Assembly: GCF_029784155.1 (NCBI RefSeq)
Contig: NC_073693.1
Location: 316,371,536 to 316,435,535 of the forward strand
Length of the DNA: 64,000 nucleotides
Source: Uranotaenia lowii
Lineage: Eukaryota; Arthropoda; Insecta; Diptera; Culicidae
Direction of reading: 5' to 3'
Shown here: one piece after another, positions 11,623-22,015 of the stretch
How the letters are laid out: each line of letters begins with the position of its first letter
Position numbering within the stretch: the stretch's first letter is position 1
Notes under the pieces: model-generated
What the model was told of the DNA's origin: nothing
Database searches by the model: none
Seen by the model: only the letters and a program-made list of their open reading frames with translations
Made by a program: the position numbers and the translations under genes

Positions 11623-12223
11623 AAAAATCTAAAGATGCTAAAATGTGACAAATAACGTCAACTTTCTAATTTATTTTTTGAAATTTTTCTACTGTAACAG
11701 GAAAAGCTTTGGCGGTTGATTGATTGAAAAGTACGGGTTTTACACAATTTTTTTACATTTTTTGTGGGCATGACCTTAAAAAAAATTTGATAAAAATTTC
11801 CATATGTGCAGCATACAGCTTCTAACTTCAGCTTTCTCAGGCACTAAGTGAAATTTTTTTCGAGCACTAAATAACTGATTTATAGCAATTTTCCTGTAGC
11901 ATGTTTTTTCATAAAAAAAATTCTTGGACTTAAAATAACTTTGAAATAATTGATTGTAGCTGAAAACTGTCTGAAAAACATATTTGAGTCACATTATAGG
12001 CTTTTCAAAACTATAAATTTTAAAGAAATCGGTTGAGAAACAAGAAAGTTTTAGCGAAAACAGTGAAAACCGTCATTTGACCGCTCGCGGTATGAATAGG
12101 TATATACAAAGTGTCGGTATGTTTAGTGTTAACGTTCCTTTATAATGACTGATTTTTGAAAATTGGAAAATCACCCCCCCCCCCCCTCCAAGAGCCAACT
12201 CTAGGACCGCCCCTGGTCACGAC

Positions 12224-13256
12224 ACGCATTATTATTTCGTCTGTCGGCTTCGCTCTCTGACCAAATCACCACCCACCGTACCTGCTCGGAGAGCAAACAA
12301 ACACATTTTGCTGGACGTGCTGCTTGTGGTTCTAGAAATTCAGGAATGATTTTAAGTTTATAATTTTCATATTTTTGTGAAATCTCACAGCGTAAATTGT
12401 TGCACCTCACTAGAATGTAGATTAAATTCCCTTTTCAATGGATATAGTTTTGATTGCTTGAAAGCACTGAAAATCCGGGTACAACCTGACGGAGGACCAC
12501 AAAAACAGATGAAATTTCAATTTGTTTAAAAATCGAGCAAAGTAGCTAACTTTGAAAAATTCCAGTAAATTCAATTTTTGTTGCATCGAAAATCTAAAGA
12601 CAGCAAAATGTTAAGATTTCAATAAAGTTTGTAGTCATATTTTTTTAAAACACTCTACCATCGCTCAAACAGTATTTACTAGCAATCGAATGAAAAGTAG
12701 GTTTTTTAGACCACTTTTTTGAACTTTTTTGTTTTTCATTAAAACAAATTTCTTTCTCTTCAATATTTCTTGTCTTCATGATGCAGGCATTAACTTCAGC
12801 TTTCATATGCATAAGGCAAATATTTTTTTGGACGTGTAACATAGTTTTCGTGAGGCATGTTTTTTTGGATATTTTTTCTTTCTTGCTGAATAACGAGAAA
12901 ACTTGTAACTTCAGCTGTATATAATGTTCTAAACACATTTTACTGACATTACAAGGTTTCTATTGATATAAGTTTTATATGAAGTTCATAATAATTCAAA
13001 CGACTTAAATAGATTTTACTTTTGTGGTGTCAAAATGACACCCAAAGTCGGAAAAGGGAGTTTTTTGTTCAGGCTTCCAGGGTTCGTCCATAAAAAAGTA
13101 AAGATGCAATATTGAAGAACTTTTGAATTCATTTAGGGTCCTTGAAGAAATTTTTGTATTTTGAAGCTTCTGAAAACAGTTACAAGCCTTAAAACTTGCA
13201 AGGATGCCTGAGGAACAAATAGAAAACCGTAAGTTGCAACATGCAAGTTGAATTAA
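12224..13256. other. AT-rich stretch without a recognised gene
   Basis: The first 100 bp after the hAT-type TSD are less AT-rich. The rest is AT-rich with short frames lacking motifs, including a 97-codon lysine-rich minus-strand frame at 12645-12938 that looks like chance. Confidence 0.35.
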
Positions 13257-13264
13257 CTTATAAG

Positions 13265-14167
13265 TAGAGATGTACCGAATAGTGGTATTCGGCGAACGGC
13301 CGAATACCGAATATTGACCTTTTCAACTATTCGGCCAAACGAATATTCGGCCGAATATTCGGCCGAATATTCGGTCGAATATTCTAAAGAGTTTTCAATG
13401 AAAAAACTATAAGCGATTATTTCAATGCTTCCTATTTCTTCCATATTAATGCCCCTCATGTTTTTAAGTCGATTATTTTCAACCAGAAGATATTATCGGA
13501 TGATATTTTACAAGATATTATTTAAGGAGGGGTCTTACTGATTTTTATAATGTCACCAATAACTGAAAAGACATTAGATGACTAGTCGCTTCTAGGGCGT
13601 TTATCGCCAAAGAGATTTCGTTCCTGCGAAATCTGGGATAAAACATGTCGAAACAGGTGCCAAGCTATATGAAATTTCTTCTCTGATATTCAATAAGACG
13701 ACGGTCGAATTTGAGCAAGATATCTTTTAAATAGTTGTTGAAAAGATAGAGGATCTTTAACCTTAAGCACACCATACTTACAACTACACGTATCCAGATG
13801 ATCAGGCATCCAGAACGATTTTTGAAAAAAAAAAAACAGGCCAAATTTATGTACCGTTAAAATTTGTGAAAAATTGAGCACAAAGTCTAAAAAGTTTTAA
13901 AGAGGAATTTGATATTTCTATTTGATTCAGCAAATAATCGGAATAAACCCGAGAGAAGTAGGGACATTAACATTACTTTTAGATATTTCATAAATTATCA
14001 AAAAAAAATTGAAAAATTCACAAGTCTGTAGTAGATATTCGGCCTATTCGGCCTATTCGGCCGAATACTTACCTCAACTATTCGGTGAGCCGAATATTCG
14101 GCTTAACGGTTTTTTGGCAATATTCGGCGCCGAATATTCGGCCAACCGAATATTCGGTACATCTCTA
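13265..14167. mobile_element. hAT MITE with CCGAATATTCGG arrays and 8-bp TSD
   Basis: The termini are TAGAGATGTACCGAATA on both sides (inverted), flanked by identical CTTATAAG at 13257-13264 and 14168-14175. The 8-bp duplication fits the hAT superfamily. Just inside each end is a short array of the self-complementary motif CCGAATATTCGG (13300-13385 and 14036-14155). The centre has no transposase. Length is 903 bp. Confidence 0.85.
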
Positions 14168-14175
14168 CTTATAAG

Positions 14176-15142
14176 TAAGTGGTGTCTTCTGCAAACTTTT
14201 AAACTGTGTCTCGGACAGAGAATGTCTGTCTTAAAGCATTCGAGATTCTATCTCATAACCATTGGCATAGAATACTTGAGTTCTATCTAAAATGTCAGCC
14301 GTTGGCATCAAAATCTAATTTGAGACAACATTTTAAGTTTGAAGTGATGCATGGTTGAAATGCGTTTTCAAGGAATTTTTTTTTTATTCAGTTTGACCAT
14401 ATTTGTATGAATTTGACTATCATTATAAGAAATGAAGCTTAAGCACTTTTTTTTGCATTTAACTCCTAAAAAATTCGATGAAAATGCGACTTTTCCAAGA
14501 AAATGAGAGGACTCTTCTTTGAAGGGTCAGTCTAATGTGTTATTTTGTATTAAATATCAAAAAACTTTGAATTTTTTTTCCAATTAAAAAAATAACGTAG
14601 ATATGTAAGATAATTCCAGAAATTAAAGAAAATGCTGTTTTTTTTATTATTTTTTTTTGTTTGCTTCAATTTGAGTTATGGCTCTTGGAAAAATATATCT
14701 TTTTGATAGAAAAGCCTTTTAAGTGACGAACGCTTTATGTTAAACATTTGCTGTCCAAAACAAAAACGTGCGCATTTTGATTTGATAAAAGTTCGCAGAA
14801 GAAACCACTTACGTATAAATTTATTCAAAAGAATTAAAGCTGAAAAACTGGTTTTGTAGACAAGCTCTAATATTTCAACATTGAAAAAATCATAGCAAGC
14901 TTCCTTATCGTCATCTGAATTTGATGTTTTCAACATAGTTGCTTCAAATATTAATGGCTACAAATTTGCAGAAGAAAAATTTTCTCTATCTTTGCAATTA
15001 TAAAGGTTTGTTAGTCAAAATCGTGGGAAAAATAACACGTCCTCATATCTTATACTGATGAGCATATTTGCTAATGACCGTTTGTCTAAATCTAACAGCT
15101 TCTGCGTTAATAATTTTGTCTCGCTAAATTCCCGTTCTGGAC
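14176..15142. other. AT-rich stretch without a recognised gene
   Basis: Only short AT-biased frames are present, the longest 86 codons at 14676-14936 (minus), with no motif I recognise. Confidence 0.35.
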
Positions 15143-15147
15143 CACTG

Positions 15148-17148
15148 CACAGTGGTTTAAAACTCGAAAAACGTGATCATGGGCTTTTTGATGCCTTAGA
15201 TGTCAAAATAGCTTAACGACATGTTCTACAATGTTTCATTATTTTCAATTGCGCATATTTTGCCATTAACTTTTTTCTGATCGATCCACCTAAAAGTGAG
15301 AAATTTTTTTTATTTTTTGAATTTGTCGTCCAATCAAAATTATGTCTTGAAAAAACTTGTAGACAATACAATTTTAAAAAACTTTGTAAAAGACTTTAAA
15401 GCTCTATCTTTTGAAACAACAGATTTCTAGACATTTTTCTAAAAACTAACCTCAAAAACCGAAATTTTCATTAAACTTTTTTCAAAGTGACTTTCGAGTT
15501 GTAACAATTGTAAAAGTACACATCTTCATTGAAGGTAGCAAGTATGTATCTTGACGTTAAATGGTACTTTTTGTGTAATTACGTTTAAAAAATGCATATT
15601 TTCAATGCTCCATATCTCTAAAAGTTGCAAACTTATGAAAACAAAATTATATGCATTTTAAAGGCACATTCTTAAGCTTTAATGAACAAATAATTTCATT
15701 TGTATGTATTAGGTTTTACTACTAAAATCATTTATCTGAAAGTTGGTAGTTTTGAAATTTTTGTTAAGCCAGCCTGGCAATCTCTTGCTGTTTAGCAAAA
15801 GGAAGGATGAAATCTTCTTTTTTTTCTATTCCTGCCGTTGACAAGTGAAAACGACAGTTCTTAATTTGTTAAGAAGATTGAAGAGTTGGCCCTGTCTAAA
15901 AGTATTAGTTCCGCAGCACAAAAGAATATGCGGTCTTCAGGAAGGAATGATGTTGCCTTTATTATGAAACAAGCCATACTAACTACACCAACGAGATCCA
16001 CAAAACTTCGCAAACATATCTTGCAGAAAAATTGTGCTTTGCTGCGTTGAATTTTCTGTCTCAAATTTTTGTTTGTATTGATGATGGTAGCTGCTACCAT
16101 CAAATCCCCATTTGACGAATAACGTCATTTTATGAAGTTCCAAAACAGGAAGGTTTGCAACGTCAGCTGTATGGGTTTCCAAAACACGTCTTGCTGTATG
16201 ATTTAATGATGATTGCAACGGACACTCTACAGCATTTTCTGATGCTCGAATTTCTTCTGGATAGCACTGTTTTTTAGCTTCTATAATTTTATAATATGGT
16301 GGATAGATATTAGCATATCTCTCTTTTGCATAGGTTTAAACCCTTAAATATTGTGATTTAGACATATCGGTATCCATGATCAAGGCTAATGCTTCTTCTT
16401 CCGAATATGGAATCAATCTTAACAAATTAAGAATTGTCGTCTTCACTTGTCAACGGTAGGAATAGAAATAAAAGAAGATTTCAACCTTCCTTTTGCTAAA
16501 CAGCAAAAGATTGCCAGGCTGGCTTAACAAAAACTTAAAAACTACCAACTTTCAGATAAATGATTTTAGTAGTAAAACCTAATACATACAAATGAAATTA
16601 TTTGTTCATTAAAGCTTAAGAATGTGCCTTTCAAATGCATATAATTTTGTTTTCATAAGTTTGCAACTTTTAGAGATATGCATTTTTAAAACGTAATTAC
16701 ACAAAAAGTACCATTTAACGTCAAGATGCTACCTTGCTACCTTCAATGAAGTTGTGTACTTTTACAATTGTTACAACTCTCTCATATAAAGTAAGACTCG
16801 AAAGTCGCTTTGAAAAAAAGTTAAATGAAAATTTCGGTTTTTGAGGTTAGTTTTTAGAAAAATGTCTAGAAATCTGTTGTTTCAAAAGATAGAGCTTTAA
16901 AGTCTTTTACAAAGTTTTTTAAAATTGTATTGTCTACAAGTTTTTTCAAGACATAATTTTGATTGGACGACAAATTCAAAAAATAAAAAAAATTTCTCAC
17001 TTTTAGGTGGATCGATCAGAAAAAAGTTAATGGCAAAATATGCGCAATTGAAAATAATGAAACATTGTAGAACATGTCGTTAAGCTATTTTGACATCTAA
17101 GGCACCAAAAAGCCCATGATCACGTTTTTCGAGTTTTAAACCACTGTG
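15148..17148 (-). mobile_element. Transib-family foldback element, CACAGTG ends, 5-bp TSD CACTG
   Basis: The element is 2001 bp. Both ends begin CACAGTGGTTTAAAACTCG (inverted) and are flanked by CACTG at 15143-15147 and 17149-17153. CACAGTG termini with a 5-bp duplication are diagnostic of Transib, the family related to RAG1. The arms are very long: 15148-15855 pairs with 16440-17148 at high identity. They differ by a small deletion in the right arm opposite about 15600-15622 and an extra block near 16779-16798. The roughly 580-bp centre encodes part of a Transib transposase on the minus strand. Strand is given by that frame. Confidence 0.88.
15979..16440 (-). pseudogene. Transib transposase fragment
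   Basis: One minus-strand frame runs about 154 codons with a single internal stop (TAA near 16336). Upstream of the stop is SKSQYLRV. Downstream come NIYPPYYKIIEAKKQCYP, a helical stretch and then LFVKWGFDGSS, with YKQKF a few residues on. From memory of the family, the YPxYxKxxxAKxxCYP block and the WGxDGSS block, which holds the first catalytic Asp of the DDE core, are characteristic of Transib and are the region homologous to the RAG1 catalytic core. The frame ends before the other catalytic residues and is framed by the long arms, so it is inactive. The host relies on none of it as far as the sequence shows. Confidence 0.8.
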
Positions 17149-17282
17149 CACTGGTTTAATCGAGAATCCAAGTAGCTCTTAAGGCTGAAATAAAACAGTA
17201 GTTAAGCTACTCAAAAAACCCTAATAAACTGATAGTGGAATCAATTTAAAAGGTATGTAATCAATTCTTTAAAAAAAATAAT

Positions 17283-17288
17283 TTTATT
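17283..17288 (-). promoter_or_regulatory. AATAAA polyadenylation signal of the ZIP gene
   Basis: On the minus strand AATAAA lies about 19 nt after the stop codon of the ZIP gene. It is the first canonical hexamer downstream. The very short 3' UTR this implies is unusual but not rare in insects. Confidence 0.5.
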
Positions 17289-17306
17289 TTACCATAACAG
17301 ATGAGA

Positions 17307-18516
17307 TCATGTATTCAAACTGAGAACTGAAACTAAAGCAAATCCGAAACCTACTGCCATAAGTTGGAAAGCTCCATCAACTTTTCCAGGACGTCTTCTG
17401 CATCTCTCTAGGGGTAGAACTTCATTACAGGCCACAGCAAGCAGGAACCCTCCAATGATAAGTTCCACGAACGAAATCAGCATTTGATTGTCACTGTCAT
17501 CAATTCTCTTCAGAGCCATCCCTAGAACAATTCCAACGATAGATCCGGAAGAATAAATCAAAATTGGGATAGTCCTTTTACGATTGAACCAATGTGGAAA
17601 TTTTTGTGTGGCTGGTTCATTGGTCATCGGATAAGGTTCGTTTTCAGTATCACTGTTCCGGGTAACCATCTGTTCTCCTAGGAAAAATGCTGTCAGGAAC
17701 AGGTGAACTCCGATGGCCCCCAAAAGAAGCCAGATCTTGGAACCAGAATATTGAGTTCCAATTGCCAAACCACCAACAATGGCATGCACAACACAATTTG
17801 AGAGCAAGAATTTTTTGGTGGCAAAACGAGAATTAAATACTGGTTCAGGAGACTGGGTTGATTCCTGCTCATACCGACTCGAATTCCTAGAAAATAAAAA
17901 CCATACTTATTTTAGCTTATTTAAAAAAAAAATACCTCAGTTTCGATTGAATACTGAAAACATTTTAAGTTTGATCTTGATTTTTTTGCATGAGAATCAA
18001 ATAAAAATTGCAGTTGCAAAACACAATTAAGATCTTTTTAGTTTAAATTTCAACCTAAATACACTATCAAATATTGGCTCTTACCGTGGCTCACCTAGTG
18101 GAAAGTTTGAATGTCTCATCACCGCTAGCATATCCATCGGAATCACCGTCAATCTGATTGACATTAGTGCTTACATTGTTACGCGGCATTCTTGCACCAG
18201 AACCTTCCAGCATCTCTTGGATGGCATATTTCAGGAAATATCCTCCACTGAATATGACCTCGGCAAAGCGCGGAAGACCGCTAAGAGCATTCGGTAGCAT
18301 AAGAACTAGAGCCGTGGCCATCAGCATTCCAGCATCGAAACACGCCGCCAAACCGGAAACCATTCGCGGATTGATGCCTGCGAAGGTATTCCGTCGCACA
18401 ATTGGCAACAGCAGACCGGAAATTGTACTCCCTAGGGCCAAGAATACCGCGCACAAAACTTTGACTCCGGAATGTTTGTCCAGCTGAGAAGGAATCGATG
18501 CCGGCTCCAGGTTCAT
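17307..18516 (-). CDS. SLC39/ZIP-family metal transporter, two coding exons
   Basis: The coding exons are 18516-18095 and 17886-17307. They are separated by a 208-bp intron with AG/GTGAGC donor and TTTTCTAG acceptor, and joining them keeps the frame through a split AGG codon. The product is 333 residues, normal for a plasma-membrane ZIP. Hydrophobic segments lie near 19-40, 52-76, 86-104, 168-190, 192-213, 245-265, 277-296 and 312-331, matching eight TM helices with the usual variable loop between TM3 and TM4. That loop is acidic rather than His-rich. TM4 reads HAIVGGLAIG (His175) and TM5 HLFLTAFFLG (His202), mirroring the family's HSxFEGLALG and HKxxxAF. TM4 lacks the usual Glu, and TM2 reads ATALVLMLPN where family members have LLHLLPE. 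Zinc or iron uptake is family knowledge; transport by this divergent protein is unproven. Start ATG chosen: it precedes TM1 and has A at -3; a stop lies upstream in frame. Confidence 0.85.
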
Positions 18517-18812
18517 ATTTCGTATGGTTTCGAATCTGGATTCACCCAATTTCGGCTCCACTATTAGCAATCAGAAAAACGACTGACGAAACGATCCAAC
18601 CGGTTTGTCCAAGTGGTAACGATTTTTTTTTCGTCAGTACGAAACTATCACTATCTACCGGGTCGTAAAAAAATGGGCGTCCATACATCTGGTTCCAGTA
18701 ACTGTTGTGCGCCATAGACAGACACATTTGTTCCGAATGGTGATGAGAAAACTGTCCGAGTGATTATATTTCGATTACGATAACTGACAGTAACCATATT
18801 GGATGTACGTAC

Positions 18813-18905
18813 CATACGACTCTCGGCTGGACAGCTGACAATAGCCAGATGGAGTCGTCGAATTTGAAACAGATGGGGGAGGAGTGTTTCCATTCTTGGG
18901 CTCAT
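18813..18905 (-). other. Candidate 5' (probably untranslated) exon of the ZIP gene
   Basis: On the minus strand a GTACGT donor begins at 18812, and a plausible acceptor (pyrimidine-rich tract ending CTAATAG) lies at 18561, 45 bp before the ZIP start codon. This suggests a 5' intron of about 252 bp. A short ATG frame within the exon (31 codons) would not join in phase to the ZIP frame, so if the exon is real it is likely leader sequence. Support is splice-site appearance only. Confidence 0.3.
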
Positions 18906-19640
18906 TTCTAGACGACGAATGCTATTTTCAGTTATCGATTCGGAGATCTTTTTTTGATACCAGTGCTTGTTTAAAATTGAAGATGATAAACTTCATACTT
19001 CGGTTAGTACTGTATTTATGACTGATAAGAGTCAAAAACATAATAATAAACTCAAACATGGTACACATCTGCTTCAAAGCAAAATTGACAATCATCGGTT
19101 ATACATCAATGGACATTTTTCTTAGTAACTTTCCAATCTTTCAAAACATATTTATTCGGTCCAATTTTTCCACATTGTCGCTATTTATTTACTTTTAAAA
19201 CTATTTGAAAGTAAAGAACAAATAACTACAAAGTTTCCATATTTTGATAATAAATTTTACCGACTTAACATCGCTTGTTTATTTCTCTGTAGTATTTCAG
19301 GAATTATGGTTATATAGGGTTGAGGAGGGTATACCTTAAGTTTTTTTTACAATTCATTTATTCAGGCCCGTGCGAAGAACGCGTCCATGGGGGGTTCGAA
19401 ATGCAAATTTAGCTAGAAATAATAACAAAACCAAAAATTAAAAATAAATTTAAAAATTGATTTTTTAAACCTTTTTTATACCCATAACAGTATAAATGAA
19501 TGGGCCAACCATCACAAAAACTTGCAAAATTAATAAATTTTGCTTCAATTTTTGTTTGTTTCGAAACACTAGAAAACGAATGTGAATTTATAATTCAAAT
19601 AAAACCATAATTTGAAGCTTCGGACATAAGATCTTATCAG
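18906..19640. other. Upstream region of the ZIP gene
   Basis: AT-rich sequence with no recognisable frame. The ZIP promoter should lie in its proximal part, but no unambiguous TATA or initiator element could be assigned. Confidence 0.3.
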
Positions 19641-20190
19641 TGATAAGATTCAGTGCACAGAAATTGAAAACATCAAGTATAACATCAGATTTAGAAAGAG
19701 ATTAAAACCGAATTAATAAAATCAGACCAATCGAGGTTAACCGCGATTTAAAATTGTTTAACAGAATGATAAAAAATTATAAACTTTATCATATTTATTT
19801 GTATTTCTTTTCTTCATTTTCAATTGAAGGGTTGATTGAAAAACTTTTTTGTTTTATCTGAAATTTAAAAAATCAAAAATTATTTTTTCTTCTATTTTTT
19901 AACTGGTACGAAACTGATAATAAACAAAATAAGGAATTCCAAGTTTTGTTGTAAATATTGAAAGCTCAAAGACAAGTTAAGTTAAGTTTGCATCGCGCAT
20001 TAAAATTAAACTTTAAAGTTGCAACTTCAAATCATTTGTTGAACTTTTCATAGATTAATTGAAAAATCATGAACGATTAAAAAAATATTATTAAGAATAC
20101 CAAAATAAGTTTAACGTTTATAAATTTCCAAGCGCGGTTATAGTTTGAAATTTCTAACTCTGAATATTTTGTATTAAATAAATTAGGATT
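19640..20190 (+). repeat. Diverged direct duplication, copy 1
   Basis: This segment aligns by eye with 23080-23900 in the same orientation. Shared landmarks are AGAGATTAAA, TTTCTTTTCTTCATTTT, CATCGCGCATT and AACTTCAAATCATT-type phrases in the same order, with indels. Copy 2 carries extra sequence in the middle. The identity of the repeat is unknown; it shows no coding capacity. Confidence 0.5.
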
Positions 20191-20654
20191 TATATTTTTC
20201 TATGAATATTATGATTCCAGACAACAAAAAATTCAAAGATGAAAAACAAATACAAAATTTTTATAGGTATTTCTTTAAAAAATATTTGATCGACTTAAAA
20301 ATTCGATTAATTGATTTGAAAATTTATAAAAAAAAAACAATCAAATTTTGTAAATTCATTTAAAAATTCCTATTGAATGTATGACATCTTTCAGCCTTAT
20401 CAGTAAACGTAGTGCTCTTTTTGTAAGAACATTTCTATATTATCACTATATTTTTTTATTTGAGGAACTTGTGATTAAAATGCTTCTAGCCAAATTTTAC
20501 TTGCTCATTATCAATATCTCTTCATTTCTACTAACTTTCTATCCAACAATTTTGTAATATTGAAACTTTCCTGATAAATCAACGTTACTTTCACCAGTAA
20601 GGTCGATTAATTAAATTAAAAAATAAAATCACGATTACTTCAAAAATTTGTCAA

Positions 20655-20716
20655 AAATATTTATAATATATATAATATAATAATATAATATATAATATAT
20701 ATAGATTATATAAAAA
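20655..20716. repeat. AT-rich microsatellite (ATATAAT-type)
   Basis: An imperfect run of TATAATATA-like words of about 60 bp, with no C and a single G near the end. Confidence 0.7.
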
Positions 20717-21765
20717 ATTTAAGTTTAAAACATTGAAGATTTTAGGATTTTTTTTAAACTATTGACTATTTCAAAAACTTATTTATGGCATTTATTTGAT
20801 AACTCAAGAGACAGCACTTTGATGCATATATTCAAATGATTGATTTAGTAGGTATTGGTGTCCTGAACTCGAATATTTTGTAAGTTTCTTTCTATCATTT
20901 TTCGTGTTGGTGATATGGTAATTATAAGTTTTAAATATGAATAAGTTTTGAGTAAAGTCAATCAGTCATAGCTGAAGAGCTCACAAATCCACATGAAAGA
21001 AAAAACTGATTCTGATTATTTTTTTACGAAAATTTAATCAATCAAGAAATGATATTTTGATGGTGATGATGGTTAAGACTGATTTGAAAAAATCGAATTT
21101 TACAGTTTTTTTTTATTTGAAATGACAAGTTTTTCACGACTGAAGGTATTTTTAAAAACAAAAGTTTCATTTAATTTGGCAAATTTGTTGAAATTTGCAA
21201 AACGATTTGATTTTTGCTTTTTTTATATCCGAAGTTCAATGTAGTTAATACTTCTTTGAAAATTCATGAAAAATCAATTGTTTTACAAAATTGGGAAAAT
21301 TAAACAAATATAAAACTTGTTTAACATTTCGTCTATTTTCAAAAACTTCAGAGCACAAAACTAATCCAAAATTAATTCTTGAGTTCATTTCGCCACAGAA
21401 AATTGTTAATTTTGTGACCTTAAGTAATTTGTCAAAATCCATGTAAAAACCAAAAACACAAAATAAAATTGAGGAGGCTGAAATTGGTTGCTTCAAGAAT
21501 ATTTCATAACCGCATGAAACGTGTAATGATATAAACGATTTAAACCAACATAAACCAATTTTTAAGACGAGGTAGGGTTCATGACACACAGATTTGAGTA
21601 TTAATACAAAAGGTTTATTAAATTAAAAATCGAAATGGAGAATTAAAATTAAGTTTAATTCTTGAACGTCATAGGTTATCATTCAATGAAATGTCTCAGG
21701 CATGGAGTGAGAAAGGAATAAATACCGCCGGAGACGAGCCAATTTTTTTATATGTCTGCTATCAA
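20717..21765. other. AT-rich stretch without a recognised gene
   Basis: The longest frame is 114 codons on the minus strand (21245-21589). It shows no motif, is flanked by AT-rich DNA and lacks an obvious splice or promoter context, so it is treated as chance. Confidence 0.35.
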
Positions 21766-22015
21766 TGTTTTTTTTTTTTTTAAACGAACACAAACACGTA
21801 AAGGATCTCAATGAAATTTGATGTTTCCTCGAAGAGATTCCTTTTTTCTTAACCCTAAGCATTCATCTTTCGAAGATATGATGGCTAGCATCTTACAAAT
21901 GCTAAAACCACCAACCCACAGAAAGTGTATTATGAATTCCGTGACCGGGATTCGATCTCATGCCTGGAAGACTTGATGGCTATCCTCTACGCCAAGGACT
22001 TGCATTTATTTAAAT
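21766..22015 (-). repeat. tRNA-derived SINE
   Basis: On the minus strand an A-box-like TGGCGTAGAGGATAGCC is followed about 30 bp later by the B-box GATCGAATCCC. It is then followed by about 150 bp of non-tRNA body and an A-rich end (poly-T at 21768-21781 on the plus strand). This is the architecture of a tRNA-headed SINE. The head does not fold as a clean tRNA and carries no CCA-adjacent acceptor match, so it is not called a tRNA gene. No clear target duplication was found. Confidence 0.65.

Larger units (their letters stand above)
8960..12128. mobile_element. TTAA-flanked foldback element (piggyBac-like TSD), split by a Penelope-like insertion
   Basis: The ends are CACTAAACGTACCG and, inverted, CACTAAACATACCG, flanked by TTAA at 8956-8959 and 12129-12132. 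TTAA duplication is the hallmark of piggyBac-type transposition. The outer arm pairs about 9140-9615 with 11622-12100 at very high identity. The inner arm pairs 9600-9835 with 10035-10258, leaving a loop of about 200 bp. The motif GCGGTCAAATGACGG occurs twice in the left end and once in the right, so the right arm lacks about 150-175 bp. No piggyBac transposase is present. Removing the Penelope-like insert leaves an element of about 1.8 kb. Confidence 0.8.
4805..12215. mobile_element. hAT-type element (7.4 kb composite) with 8-bp TSD
   Basis: The left end reads CAGGCGCGGTCCTA and the right end, read inward on the other strand, CAGGGGCGGTCCTA (one mismatch in 14). The outer 8 bp are identical, GTCACGAC at 4797-4804 and at 12216-12223. 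CAGGGGCG-type termini with an 8-bp duplication are characteristic of the hAT superfamily. Poly-G/C tracts lie just inside both ends (4820-4856 and 12173-12188). I see no hAT transposase, so the copy is non-autonomous. It has been enlarged by later insertions at 5338-6292, 6683-7719 and 8960-12128. Direct evidence is the TIR and TSD; that everything between belongs to one insertion is inference. Confidence 0.7.

Noticed and set aside
18158..18487. 109-codon plus-strand frame
   Set aside because: Antisense shadow of ZIP exon 1.
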